Below, in pieces: positions 30,408 through 39,086 of a stretch of DNA of 64,000 nucleotides. The stretch lies in assembly GCF_010500895.1 (NCBI RefSeq), contig NZ_JAAAWO010000004.1, forward strand, positions 1 through 64,000. The letters run 5' to 3'. The DNA is from Alteromonas genovensis. Its GTDB lineage: Bacteria; Pseudomonadota; Gammaproteobacteria; Enterobacterales; Alteromonadaceae. The position numbers and the translations under genes were made by a program. How positions within the stretch are numbered: position 1 is the stretch's first letter; each line of letters starts with the position of its first letter. The notes beneath the pieces were generated by a model. It had not been told where the DNA came from. It worked only from the letters and a program-made list of their open reading frames with translations, and made no database searches.

Positions 30408-31457
30408 ATGAGGGTTAAAAAGCATATTTTGGAGAACGCACTTTTGAAAGGAAACGCTTTGAGTAACGATATGAGTTCCGATTTGAGAAGCCATGCTAAT
30501 AAGGGCATGCAAGCACATTTCCCATCTGCCAGCAGACTCGTTTACGGCTGCATGGGCCTAGGCGGTGGCTGGAACAACAACCCAGTAACGTCAGACCACA
30601 TAAACGAAACACATGCCATTATCAATAAAGCGTTAGAGCTAGACATCAACGTATTTGATCACGCAGACATCTATACGTTTGGAAAAGCAGAGCAAGCCTT
30701 CGGTGAGGTGCTAAAAACATCGCCCACGTTACGGGACAAGATGATTATCCAATCAAAATGCGCTATTCGTTTTGAAGATGACTTAGGTCCTAAGCGCTAC
30801 GACTTCTCGGCAAAATGGATAAACACATCGGTGGAGGGAATTCTGTCCCGTCTACATATCGAGCAAATTGATGTGCTTCTTCTTCACCGACCAGACCCAC
30901 TTATGGAGCTTGATGAGGTGGCTGAATGTGTGGCGTCACTTCAACAGCAAGGTAAGATTAAACACATTGGCGTGTCTAATATGAACGGACATCAAATAGC
31001 GTACCTACAATCTTCGCTATCAACGCCTATTGTGGCCAATCAGCTCGAAATGAGCTTAGGCTTTAGAGAGTGGGTAGAGGACGGCATAACCACCAATAGC
31101 ACTGCCAATCGCCAAGTTGGCTATGCATCGGGTACGGTTGAACACTGCATGCTAAACAATATTCAACTGCAAGCATGGGGAAGCATTGCCCAGGGTCGCT
31201 ACACAGGTGCCACCACAAATAATAACACTGACAAGAACACCGCAGAACTCGTAAAACGATTAGCGAGTGAGTACCAAACTACCCCAGAAGCTATTGTATT
31301 AGGTTGGCTTATGAGGCACCCCGCTAAAATACAGCCTGTACTTGGCACGACCAATCTTGCAAGACTAGCAGCATGCAAAGAAGCGGATAACCTTACGCTA
31401 TCGCGTGAGCATTGGTATGCGCTTGTAGAAGCCGCTCGCGGCCAGGAAGTTCCATAA
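30408..31457 (+). CDS. Aldo/keto reductase (YdhF-like)
   Basis: This is an NADPH-dependent oxidoreductase with a TIM-barrel fold. The catalytic Asp and Tyr lie in FDHADIYTFG, the Lys in QSKCAIRF and the His in LLHRPDPLMELDEVA. The cofactor site includes HIGVSNM and GWLMRHPAKIQPVLGTTN. The overall layout resembles E. coli YdhF. The frame opens with ATG at 30408 (349 residues). A TTG at 30459 after AAAGGAAA or the ATG at 30471 would also fit, because the first 20-30 residues are not conserved in the family. The substrate is unknown. A divergent promoter region (about 158 nt) separates it from blc. Confidence 0.88.
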   Translation: MRVKKHILENALLKGNALSNDMSSDLRSHANKGMQAHFPSASRLVYGCMGLGGGWNNNPVTSDHINETHAIINKALELDINVFDHADIYTFGKAEQAFGEVLKTSPTLRDKMIIQSKCAIRFEDDLGPKRYDFSAKWINTSVEGILSRLHIEQIDVLLLHRPDPLMELDEVAECVASLQQQGKIKHIGVSNMNGHQIAYLQSSLSTPIVANQLEMSLGFREWVEDGITTNSTANRQVGYASGTVEHCMLNNIQLQAWGSIAQGRYTGATTNNNTDKNTAELVKRLASEYQTTPEAIVLGWLMRHPAKIQPVLGTTNLARLAACKEADNLTLSREHWYALVEAARGQEVP

Positions 31458-31545
31458 CACCAAAGCCACAACGCAGTGGCGTTGTGGTCAACGCCGCTGT
31501 ATTTCATTACATACTTAGCGCGTTCTTCGCGCAAAGGGGTTTGCT

Positions 31546-31935
31546 ATGCTAAACGGGTTTCATCACGTTGCTATTATTTGTAGTGACTACCCGCGTTCAA
31601 AACAGTTTTATACCGAGATATTAGGGTTTAGCGTTATAGCGGAAAATTATCGCGAGGCCCGAGATTCCTACAAATGTGACCTTGCACTTGCCGACGGCAG
31701 TCAAATTGAATTGTTCTCGTTTCCGAGTGCTCCAACTCGACCTTCTAGGCCTGAAGCGCAAGGGTTAAGACACCTCGCGTTTAAAGTAGATGACCTAGAT
31801 GCGGCCATCCAAAAACTAACGGACAAAGGCGTAGAATGTGAACCCATTCGCGTAGATGAATATACTGACAAGCGCTTTACCTTCTTCCAAGACCCCGACG
31901 GCTTGCCGTTAGAACTCTATGAGGTAGCACTCTAA
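31546..31935 (+). CDS. yaeR: VOC-family metalloenzyme YaeR (glyoxalase-like)
   Basis: The 129-residue product has the same length as E. coli YaeR and similar sequence throughout (FHHVAIICSDYPRSKQFYTE, then SFPSAPTRPSRPEAQGLRHLAF, FTFFQDPDGLPLELYE). Metal ligands of the glyoxalase I fold are visible as His in FHHVAI, His in LRHLAF and Glu in LELYE. A lactoylglutathione-lyase-like reaction is plausible, but the substrate is not established. The last codons and stop run directly into the 15-bp tandem array that follows. Confidence 0.88.
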   Translation: MLNGFHHVAIICSDYPRSKQFYTEILGFSVIAENYREARDSYKCDLALADGSQIELFSFPSAPTRPSRPEAQGLRHLAFKVDDLDAAIQKLTDKGVECEPIRVDEYTDKRFTFFQDPDGLPLELYEVAL

Positions 31936-31937
31936 AC

Positions 31938-32111
31938 AATCATGCCATAAATAATCATGCCCTAAACAATGAAGCCCTAACAATACAGTTCTGAGCAATT
32001 GTATTTTAAACAGTCATAAACAATGCTGTTTTGAACATAGCTGTCCTGAGCCGTGCTGTTTTAAATCATGCTGTTTTAAACCGTGCTGTTTTAAACCGTG
32101 CTGTTTCAAAC
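31938..32111. repeat. Degenerate tandem array, 12 units of about 15 bp
   Basis: Units can be read in register as AATCATGCCATAAAT, AATCATGCCCTAAAC, a 14-bp unit, AATACAGTTCTGAGC, AATTGTATTTTAAAC, a 10-bp unit, AATGCTGTTTTGAAC, ATAGCTGTCCTGAGC, CGTGCTGTTTTAAAT, CATGCTGTTTTAAAC, CGTGCTGTTTTAAAC and CGTGCTGTTTCAAAC. Divergence falls toward the right end, where copies are nearly identical. The end of the yaeR coding sequence (GCACTCTAAAC) already resembles a unit. The array fills the yaeR-mscS convergent gap. Copy number may vary between strains. Confidence 0.85.
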
Positions 32112-32151
32112 AAAAGAACACCGCATTCTTAAGGTAAGTAGGCCAAGCAAG

Positions 32152-32964
32152 CTATAGCATTTTAACTTCACGTTGAGGAAAGGGTATTTCTATCTCCGCC
32201 TGTTTTAAGGCGTCGAACACGGCTTTATTCAGTGCATACCGAATTTCAAAATGGCGCTTTGAAGGAGCTAACACCCGTATGCCAATATTAATACTGCTGT
32301 CGCCGAAATTGTCTATACCAATAGAGTGCGTTTTGTCCGAAGGAACACCGTCTACCGACGTCACTGCATCTGTCACTACTGAAAGCACGCGGTCTACGTC
32401 ACTTGAATAGGCTACGCCAACAGACAGTTCAATAAGCATGTTGTCAGCAGAGTTATGCAGCACTTCCCCCACAATCAGTTTATTAGGAATTTGAATAGTG
32501 ACATTATCTTCATCGATAAGCAGGGTGTAAGGCAGCATTACTTGGTCTACCACCCCCGAGACGCCCTGCACTCTGATAGTATCGCCAACAACGAAAGGAC
32601 GCGTAATGATAATGGTAAAGCCCGCCGCATAGTTCGCAAGCATTCCTTGAATGGCGAGTCCAGCACCAAGACCCACAGCACCTATGGCCGCAATTAACGG
32701 CGTAACGCTTATTCCGATATTGCCTAGCGCAATAATGATAACGATGCCGAGGATAACCAGTTTGCTGGCGCCTCCTGTGAAGCGACTTAGCGTAATATCA
32801 ATATCTCGGCTGATCATCACGCGCTCGACAACGCCACCTATTTTTGCCGATAACCACCAGCCCACCAAAAAGATAACCAAAGCGCCAAACATCTGGAAAC
32901 TGTAGGTTACTGCAAACTCTACCAGGGTATCGTAGAGTGCTTGGGCTTGCTTGAGTTCGTCCAT
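32152..32964 (-). CDS. mscS: Small-conductance mechanosensitive channel MscS
   Basis: MscS opens under membrane tension and releases solutes at hypo-osmotic shock, a relevant function in marine bacteria. The 270-residue product (E. coli 286) has an N-terminal periplasmic part and three membrane segments (about residues 22-42, 64-84 and 88-117). The third is the pore helix rich in Gly and Ala (AAIGAVGLGAGLAIQGMLAN). The beta domain follows with FVVGDTIRVQGVSGVV and the C-terminal alpha/beta domain ends IPFPQREVKML. It is a single gene. Confidence 0.94.
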   Translation of the reverse strand: MDELKQAQALYDTLVEFAVTYSFQMFGALVIFLVGWWLSAKIGGVVERVMISRDIDITLSRFTGGASKLVILGIVIIIALGNIGISVTPLIAAIGAVGLGAGLAIQGMLANYAAGFTIIITRPFVVGDTIRVQGVSGVVDQVMLPYTLLIDEDNVTIQIPNKLIVGEVLHNSADNMLIELSVGVAYSSDVDRVLSVVTDAVTSVDGVPSDKTHSIGIDNFGDSSINIGIRVLAPSKRHFEIRYALNKAVFDALKQAEIEIPFPQREVKML

Positions 32965-33094
32965 AGGTGAAAAAAATACGTCAATAATTGAGATGTTCCG
33001 AGGATAAACAACATTGAAACGACATACAATAAAATGAGGACTCTAGAGCGTGTGGGTAACGTGAAGTGTCTGCGCAAATAGAAACGGCCAAATG

Positions 33095-33138
33095 AAAACA
33101 CCCCCAGTTATTGGAATGTCCAATGACTGGGGGTGTTT
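33095..33138 (-). terminator. Terminator after the MFS transporter gene
   Basis: The 20-nt arms (33096-33115 with 33119-33138) pair with one mismatch around an ATG loop. The core is ACACCCCCAGT/ACTGGGGGTGT. On the minus strand a TTTTC stretch follows, 46 nt after the MFS stop codon. The stem is symmetric, so it could also stop plus-strand transcripts. Confidence 0.85.
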
Positions 33139-33183
33139 CATAATATCCATGTTGCCGTTTTGTTGAGGCTCTAACTTGCGGCG

Positions 33184-34452
33184 CTAATTGCTGTATTCAG
33201 ACGCTTCAATTTCGGCTAGGCGTTTTTGCGTTGGGTTTTTAACAAAGTTATACACCATGCCGATGAATAAAATAGCGGCAAATGCCGTAGCAACCATAAA
33301 CCCGTACTTAGCGTCGCCACCGTTAGCATCACTCACCAACCCCATGATAAAAGGTCCAGCTGCCGCACCTGCGGCAGTGAAGAAAAGAATAACTCCCGCA
33401 ACACTGCCGTGCTGGTGCTTGGGAAAACAGCTTATTCCTTTAGAATTAAAGGTAGGGTAAATAACCGACATGAAAATACCCGTTAACGGAAATAAGTAGA
33501 GCGCTACCTGCTTGCCACCCATCAGCCCGGCACCAAAGCAAAGCACAATGCCGCCGCTAAATAACATCAGTACAAGTGCCCAATTAAAATGCGACATCAT
33601 CCAGATACCAACAAAGCGACCCGCAGCGCGTAAAATGAAAAACGCCGTTACCGAGTAAATCGCTAAGGTTTGGCTGAAGCCTTCTGTGTAGCAGTCGTAA
33701 GTTGCTCGAAGTGTAGAGGCATCACATACTAAATAGCTAGGCATCCACACATATATTGCGCTTTCCGCGGCTACGTATAAAAATGCGCCTACCGAAAAGC
33801 CAAAGGCGTAAGGATTCTTTATAAGCGCTAGACTTTGCAGTACTGAAACCTGCTTTACTTTCTCACTTTTTTCACGGGTATAATTTGGGTATTTTACAAA
33901 TAGTGCACCCACAATTAATACAGTACATACACCACCTGCAATCACATAAAGCCACTGCCACGCCACTCCTTGATGAATTAAGTAAGCGACGATTAACGGC
34001 CCTATGATTGCGCCAACGCCAAAGAATGCCTCGGCACCGTTCATCGTTGAAGTATGCTGTTTTGTGGATGAGGAAATATCGCCTATAAGCGCAAGCGCGC
34101 CGGTTTTAAATACACCTACAGCGACGCCAGATAGACTCATCAAACTTACAATAAGCAAAAAATCATCAGCAACCAAAAAGCTGTAGCACGCCACACCAAA
34201 AATGGCTAAACCCATAATAATAGTTGGCTTTCTACCTATTTTATCGGCTAAAAAGCCCAAAAACAGGCCTGACAACGCTATGCCCAACATGGGAAGGGAG
34301 TGCATAAGGCTTGCTTGTGCATTAGTGACAGAGAATGCCACCTTCACTTCCTTTATAATTTCCCCTACCGAATCTGATGTCATGGCGAACATCATAAACA
34401 TCAGGTAGGTTAACCATCTTATAATTCTGCTATTTTGATCCTGATTGGACAT
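33184..34452 (-). CDS. MFS transporter, probably for a sugar
   Basis: The start is the ATG at 34452 (422 residues, MSNQDQNSRIIRWLTYLMF); the frame is open to 34494. About 12 hydrophobic segments and the family A-motif (GFLADKIGRKP) between helices 2 and 3 are visible. The second half lacks a clear matching motif. It is divergent from amylosucrase and shares a 242-nt regulatory region with it, so I infer that it imports sucrose or a related sugar for that enzyme. The alternative is an unrelated metabolite transporter. The substrate is not proven by sequence. Confidence 0.85.
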   Translation of the reverse strand: MSNQDQNSRIIRWLTYLMFMMFAMTSDSVGEIIKEVKVAFSVTNAQASLMHSLPMLGIALSGLFLGFLADKIGRKPTIIMGLAIFGVACYSFLVADDFLLIVSLMSLSGVAVGVFKTGALALIGDISSSTKQHTSTMNGAEAFFGVGAIIGPLIVAYLIHQGVAWQWLYVIAGGVCTVLIVGALFVKYPNYTREKSEKVKQVSVLQSLALIKNPYAFGFSVGAFLYVAAESAIYVWMPSYLVCDASTLRATYDCYTEGFSQTLAIYSVTAFFILRAAGRFVGIWMMSHFNWALVLMLFSGGIVLCFGAGLMGGKQVALYLFPLTGIFMSVIYPTFNSKGISCFPKHQHGSVAGVILFFTAAGAAAGPFIMGLVSDANGGDAKYGFMVATAFAAILFIGMVYNFVKNPTQKRLAEIEASEYSN

Positions 34453-34566
34453 AGTGAGTCTCGCATCAATACTGCTATTAGAGCCTAAAACCAAGCTAAT
34501 TTATGTTATTCGCCCGTCACTATCTAGATGTACTAGACTATTTGATGAACAAATGTGTAAGTTTAT

Positions 34567-34594
34567 TTGATAAAATAACTTAATCGTTTAAGAT
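34567..34594 (+). promoter_or_regulatory. Candidate promoter for amylosucrase
   Basis: TTGATA (34567-34572) is followed after 16 bp by TAAGAT (34589-34594), about 95 nt before the amylosucrase ATG. The match is moderate. The interval also has a TCTAG-TACAT-CTAGA inverted repeat on the MFS side (34522-34541) that could be a regulator site. Confidence 0.35.
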
Positions 34595-34694
34595 AAAAGT
34601 TAACAGAATTTAAAATCCCTGTAAACTTGTTAATTCTTATCTTTCTTTTAACGCAACAGAAAAAACGGATTTGCGTAACAATTTGGAGCCATCT

Positions 34695-36644
34695 ATGAAC
34701 TATGCCGCTGACGTTAGTGTTTGCCTAGACCGCATCTTGGAGTCTACCGATCTATCAGGCCTAACGAAGAAGGACGCGACGTTATTCACCCAACGTCTTG
34801 AAGCGCATTTTCCTTCGCTCTTCGAAAAATACACTTATGTGTATGGCCACCAATACGATTGTTACTACCATTTACAAAAATTAGTAGAAACGTTAAGAGA
34901 TGGGGTTAAGAAAAGAAAACCCGCCCTTAAAAAGCTTGATGAAAACAGGCTTAAATCACCGCTATGGTATCGCGACGAAAAACAAGTAGGTTTAGCGTGT
35001 TATGTTGATTTAATGGGCCCTACCCTTAACGACCTACACAACCGAATTCCTTATTACAAAGCACTAGGTATTACCTATCTTCACCTAATGCCACTTTACG
35101 ATGCGCCTGCGGGCGACAGCGATGGTGGCTACGCTGTGTCTGATTATCGCAAGGTAAACCCTACGCTTGGCACCACAGCAGATTTAGAAAAGCTTGCTGA
35201 TGCTCTGCTCAAAGAGGGAATTAACCTGGTACTCGATTTTGTGTTCAATCACACCTCTGACGAGCATCGCTGGGCAAAGGCAGCGCTTGAGGGTAAAAAG
35301 CAATATCAGAACTATTACTACGTTTATGATGATAGAACCATACCCGACCAATACGAGACCACGCTAAGGGAAATATTTCCTCAGGTTCGTCGAGGGAGTT
35401 TTACCTTCAATGAACAGATGCAAAAATGGGTATGGACTACGTTTAACAGCTTCCAATGGGATTTGAATTACAGTAATCCAGAAGTCTTTAATGCCATTAC
35501 ATCTGAAATGCTGTTTTTAGCTAATATAGGCTCTGCAGCCCTTCGCCTAGATGCCCTTGCATTTATTTGGAAAGAAATGGGGACTAATTGCGAAAACCAA
35601 GACAAGGCCCACGTTTTAATTCAAGCGTTTAATTGCTGTTTAGAAATAGCGGCGCCTGCGGTGGTATTTAAATCTGAAGCGATTGTGCATCCCGATGAAG
35701 TCAATAAATATATTGGCGAAGACGAATGTAAGTTGTCTTATAATCCACTTCTTATGGCACTGCTTTGGAATAGCCTAGCAACCAGAAAAACCAGACTACT
35801 GACTCGCTCAATGCAAAAGAGCTTTGCTATTTCTGATAATTGCACTTGGGTGAATTATGTTCGCTGCCATGATGATATTGGATGGACCTTCGACGATGAT
35901 GTGGCACAAGAGCTTGGTATTAACGGCAATGATCACCGCTTTTTCTTAAACCAATTTTTTACCGGACGCTTTGAAGGCAGTTTTGCTAACGGCGTGCCGT
36001 TTGCAGAAAACCCATCAAATGGCGATTGTCGCGTTTGTGGGTCTCTCGCGTCTCTGTGCGGACTGGAAAGTGCCCTACAAAATAACGATGCGAAGGGTAT
36101 TGAGGAAGCCGTCAACCGTATGTTGTTACTTTACGGCATTACGTTCAGTATTGGTGGTATACCGCTATTGTACTCAAGCGATGAGATTGCAAAGCTTAAT
36201 GACTACAGCTATCGCGATGACGTAACTAAGCAACACGACGACCGCTGGGTAAATAGAATAGCCGTTACCCCTGAAGACACTGCACTGGCCATGGAAAAAG
36301 TACAGCGTACGCTAAGTCCTCAAGAAGATGCGAGTTTAAAGGTATTTAAAGGCCTTCAACACATGTTGGCAATTCGCAAAACCCACGCTGTATTTGGTAA
36401 GGCGCGCACATACATTTTAGAAGCTAGCAATCACCACTGTTTTGCATTTTTAAGAGAAAATGAAAACGGCGAGAAATTATTAGTAATAAGTAACTTCAGC
36501 GAACACGTGCAGCAAGTTGATGGTGAGATACTAAGAACACTAAATGGCACATCGTGTAAAGACTTACTATCTGACAGCACCTTTAAAGGCGATGAGACGG
36601 TAGTCACACTTCGCCCTTTCCAACAGCTTTGGATTACGCAATAA
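34695..36644 (+). CDS. ams: Amylosucrase (GH13 subfamily 4)
   Basis: Amylosucrase splits sucrose and transfers glucose to an alpha-1,4-glucan, releasing fructose. I start at the ATG at 34695 (649 residues), which follows TTTGGAG; a TTG at 34671 is in frame. The catalytic residues fall at the same numbers as in Neisseria polysaccharea amylosucrase: nucleophile Asp286 (ALRLDALAF), acid/base Glu328 (FKSEAIVH) and Asp393 (VRCHDDIGW). The motif VLDFVFNHTSDEH is also present, and the N-terminal helical domain and C-terminal beta domain are complete. No signal peptide is seen, so it acts in the cytoplasm. The fructose released would suit the fructokinase at 49309-50277. Confidence 0.95.
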   Translation: MNYAADVSVCLDRILESTDLSGLTKKDATLFTQRLEAHFPSLFEKYTYVYGHQYDCYYHLQKLVETLRDGVKKRKPALKKLDENRLKSPLWYRDEKQVGLACYVDLMGPTLNDLHNRIPYYKALGITYLHLMPLYDAPAGDSDGGYAVSDYRKVNPTLGTTADLEKLADALLKEGINLVLDFVFNHTSDEHRWAKAALEGKKQYQNYYYVYDDRTIPDQYETTLREIFPQVRRGSFTFNEQMQKWVWTTFNSFQWDLNYSNPEVFNAITSEMLFLANIGSAALRLDALAFIWKEMGTNCENQDKAHVLIQAFNCCLEIAAPAVVFKSEAIVHPDEVNKYIGEDECKLSYNPLLMALLWNSLATRKTRLLTRSMQKSFAISDNCTWVNYVRCHDDIGWTFDDDVAQELGINGNDHRFFLNQFFTGRFEGSFANGVPFAENPSNGDCRVCGSLASLCGLESALQNNDAKGIEEAVNRMLLLYGITFSIGGIPLLYSSDEIAKLNDYSYRDDVTKQHDDRWVNRIAVTPEDTALAMEKVQRTLSPQEDASLKVFKGLQHMLAIRKTHAVFGKARTYILEASNHHCFAFLRENENGEKLLVISNFSEHVQQVDGEILRTLNGTSCKDLLSDSTFKGDETVVTLRPFQQLWITQ

Positions 36645-36956
36645 AAAGTATTTTTATCTTATTCGCCCCATTAACTGTCATTGAGCGTACAATAAGGGCG
36701 CAGCAGTCAACGCTGCTGCGTTTTTATTATTATATATAGCAAACACTTACCTTTTTTTAATGACTTTTTAAGGCAAATATTACCAATACCACTATACTTT
36801 AGTTTAGTGAGAGCCTTAGTTTACCGACGTTGCGCTAGGAAGCGCCACCGTCAAAGTAGTTTTTCACTTTTAAGCTTTTGAAGATTGATTCATCACGCAA
36901 TTTTTGTGCTTCGGGAAACTGAGTACGCAACGGAAGTATCACGCAAAGCGTGAAAT
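36645..36956 (+). other. Intergenic region between amylosucrase and the zinc-ribbon gene
   Basis: This 312-nt gap starts with the amylosucrase terminator (36699-36726). The rest is AT-rich with no coding frame. Just before the next gene, TCACGC-AAA-GCGTGA (36939-36953) forms a 6-bp hairpin that ends 3 nt before the first possible ATG. No clear promoter was found. Confidence 0.5.
36699..36726 (+). terminator. Rho-independent terminator after amylosucrase
   Basis: CGCAGCAG and CTGCTGCG (36699-36706 with 36713-36720) form a perfect 8-bp stem with a 6-nt loop, followed by TTTTTATT. It lies 55 nt after the amylosucrase stop. Confidence 0.9.
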
Positions 36957-37196
36957 ATGGACATCATTATGGGGAAAGAAAAAATTATGCATGGCGAAAG
37001 CGGATTGGAATATATGTGCCCACATTGTGGGGCAACGAACACGGTTCAAATTGGTATACTCAAAGACATGTATACCGAACAATTTGATTCCTGCAGTGGC
37101 TGTAAAAAACACTTGAGCTTAACACCCGCTGATGGCGTTGGCGGAAGGATAAACTTGGTCATTGACGCCTTAGACCCCGATTTTCGAGCCAGATAA
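36957..37196 (+). CDS. Small zinc-ribbon protein (CPxC...CxxC)
   Basis: The 79-residue product has one CPHC pair (residues 21-24) and one CSGC pair (residues 46-49), a typical four-cysteine zinc ribbon. The C-terminus is short and mixed. It resembles the widespread CPXCG cysteine-rich small proteins, whose function is unknown, but I am not sure of membership. Three ATGs are in frame (36957, 36969 and 36987). The last follows GGGGAAAG and would give 69 residues, so the first 10 residues are uncertain. It is a lone gene with its own terminator, convergent with folE. Confidence 0.7.
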   Translation: MDIIMGKEKIMHGESGLEYMCPHCGATNTVQIGILKDMYTEQFDSCSGCKKHLSLTPADGVGGRINLVIDALDPDFRAR

Positions 37197-37240
37197 ATTC
37201 AAAAGACAAATTCAAAAACTGTATTCATAGTATAAATATG

Positions 37241-37293
37241 AAAAAAGCCGCGTAGTTAACGCTCTTATGGAGCAATAACTACGCGGCCTTTTG
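37241..37293. terminator. Bidirectional terminator between the zinc-ribbon gene and folE
   Basis: GCCGCGTAGTTA and TAACTACGCGGC (37247-37258 with 37276-37287) form a perfect 12-bp stem that encloses a small GCTC/GAGC stem. Six As precede it and TTTT follows shortly after, so it can act on both strands. Confidence 0.9.
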
Positions 37294-37385
37294 TATTATT
37301 TATGGGTGTTGCTGATAAAACTAGTGCTGAAATCTAGCGTTAAACCTTTTTTAAGGTTTCTTTTTAACTTGGCTTTACAAGCTTG

Positions 37386-38069
37386 CTATGAAAAGAAGCT
37401 GCGTTTCAAGTCCTTATCAGTAAGGAACTCACCGCCTAGCGCCGACGTTTTAGTATACGAGTTTGTATCCTTAATGCCTCTCGCTTTCACGCAATAATGC
37501 GTAGCGTTAATAGACACCGCCACATCATCTGTTCTTGCTAGCGTTTGTATAGCCACGAGTACCTGTTGTGTTAATCGTTCTTGTACCTGCGGGCGCTGGG
37601 CAAAAAAGCTAACAAGACGATTTATTTTGGACAAACCAATAACAGTATCTTTTGGTATATAAGACACTGTCGCAGTTCCGTCGATAGTCACAAAATGATG
37701 CTCGCACGTGCTGGTTAGGCTAATGTCAGACACTTGCACAGGCTGGTCAATCTGCATCTTGTTCTCAATGGCAGTGATTTTAGGAAATTTCCTATAATCT
37801 AAGCCACCAAAAATTTCATTCACATACATTTTTGCAATGCGCGTAGGCGTGTCGCACAAGCTGTCATCCGTCAAATCTAGACCTAGCGTTTCCATTACGT
37901 CGCGCATGGCACTGGCAATACGCGTGCGCTTTTGCTCATCGCTTAGACCGTTAGGCACCATGGGCGTTTCTAAGCCTTTCGCTTCTAATACGTTACGTAC
38001 ACGCTGCGCTGATTCAGATATAGAGGGATCGAGTGCGTCGCGCACAATTACCGCTTCTTTTGCTAACAT
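37386..38069 (-). CDS. folE: GTP cyclohydrolase I
   Basis: This enzyme converts GTP to 7,8-dihydroneopterin triphosphate, the first step of folate and tetrahydromonapterin synthesis. The 227-residue product (E. coli 222) aligns along its whole length. The zinc ligands are Cys122 and His125 in [12 protein letters not shown] and Cys193 in [10 protein letters not shown]. The subunit-contact and GTP segments [20 protein letters not shown] and TSALGGEF are present. It is a type IA enzyme and divergent from folM, 164 nt away, which points to a shared pterin function. Confidence 0.96.
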   Translation of the reverse strand: MLAKEAVIVRDALDPSISESAQRVRNVLEAKGLETPMVPNGLSDEQKRTRIASAMRDVMETLGLDLTDDSLCDTPTRIAKMYVNEIFGGLDYRKFPKITAIENKMQIDQPVQVSDISLTSTCEHHFVTIDGTATVSYIPKDTVIGLSKINRLVSFFAQRPQVQERLTQQVLVAIQTLARTDDVAVSINATHYCVKARGIKDTNSYTKTSALGGEFLTDKDLKRSFFS

Positions 38070-38233
38070 TGGATTATCCGTATATGACTTCTTTTTTTAA
38101 CTTCTACGCACATCAATGCGTTACAGATCGACTAGGCCAGTAAATGACTTTTTTTTAATATAGTTGCCAAGTTATGTACCAATGGCACACTATTTACGTA
38201 TTCCCTTACATATTAACTATTTAGGAAAACACA

Positions 38234-38941
38234 TTGACCTCACCTATACTTATTACAGGCGCTAGTCAGCGATTAGGACTGGCTATGGCAGACAGCTTGC
38301 TCGAAGAGGGTAATGCCGTTGTCGTAACCTACAGAACACTGCGACCCACAATAGAAAAACTCAAAGACAAGGGCGCAACCGCTATATATGCAGATTTTAG
38401 CACTGAGCAGGCTATTGATCGAGCAATTGATGATATTAAGGCAGCAAGCGAAAGCTATCGCGCAATCATTCACAACGCCTCCGATTGGGCACAAGAAAAA
38501 GACCATGCCGATAAGCACAGCTTGTTTAACCGCATGATGAATGTCCACGCTCTCGCACCCTACCGTATTAATCTCGCCTTAGCCCATTCGCTTTCAAATC
38601 AAGATGGTTTTAGCGACATTATTCACATGACAGACTATGTACAGGATACGGGCAGTGAAAAACATATGGCCTATGCGGCCAGCAAAGCAGCTTTGCACAA
38701 CTTAACGCTCTCTTTTGCAAAAAAACTAGCTCCCCACGTAAAGGTAAATAGCATTGCCCCTGCCCTTCTCATGTTTAATGAAGGTGATGACGAGGCCTAC
38801 AAACAGAAGGCATTAAAGAAATCCTTACTTGAAACGGTACCTGGTGCACAAGAAGCAGTAAAAGCTATGCACTATTTACTGAACAGCGGCTACATCACCG
38901 GACAAACCCTGCATTTAAATGGCGGTAGGCATTTAAAATGA
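38234..38941 (+). CDS. folM: Dihydromonapterin reductase (short-chain dehydrogenase)
   Basis: FolM reduces dihydromonapterin to tetrahydromonapterin, the cofactor of phenylalanine hydroxylase in several Gammaproteobacteria, and has some dihydrofolate reductase activity. The 235-residue product has an NADPH-binding motif TGASQRLG at residues 8-15, the catalytic YAASK (in MAYAASKAALHN), and a C-terminal GQTLHLNGGRHLK. Start is a TTG at 38234, with TAGGA 7 nt upstream. No folX or phhA is in the window. It is divergent from folE. Confidence 0.85.
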   Translation: MTSPILITGASQRLGLAMADSLLEEGNAVVVTYRTLRPTIEKLKDKGATAIYADFSTEQAIDRAIDDIKAASESYRAIIHNASDWAQEKDHADKHSLFNRMMNVHALAPYRINLALAHSLSNQDGFSDIIHMTDYVQDTGSEKHMAYAASKAALHNLTLSFAKKLAPHVKVNSIAPALLMFNEGDDEAYKQKALKKSLLETVPGAQEAVKAMHYLLNSGYITGQTLHLNGGRHLK

Positions 38942-39086
38942 TGCAAAGGCTCAGAATAACGAGAAAAATAGTGTGTTAGATGCTTTTTGTAACATGTAGC
39001 CAATGCCGTAAATTTATTAGACGGAGTGTTGGTGGGACTGCACGGTACAGTTATACTTAGCCTTTCACTGTTTACTTGGATGAACT

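Noticed and set aside
31938..32111. CRISPR array
   Set aside because: The 15-bp units follow one another without unique spacers and no cas genes are in the window.
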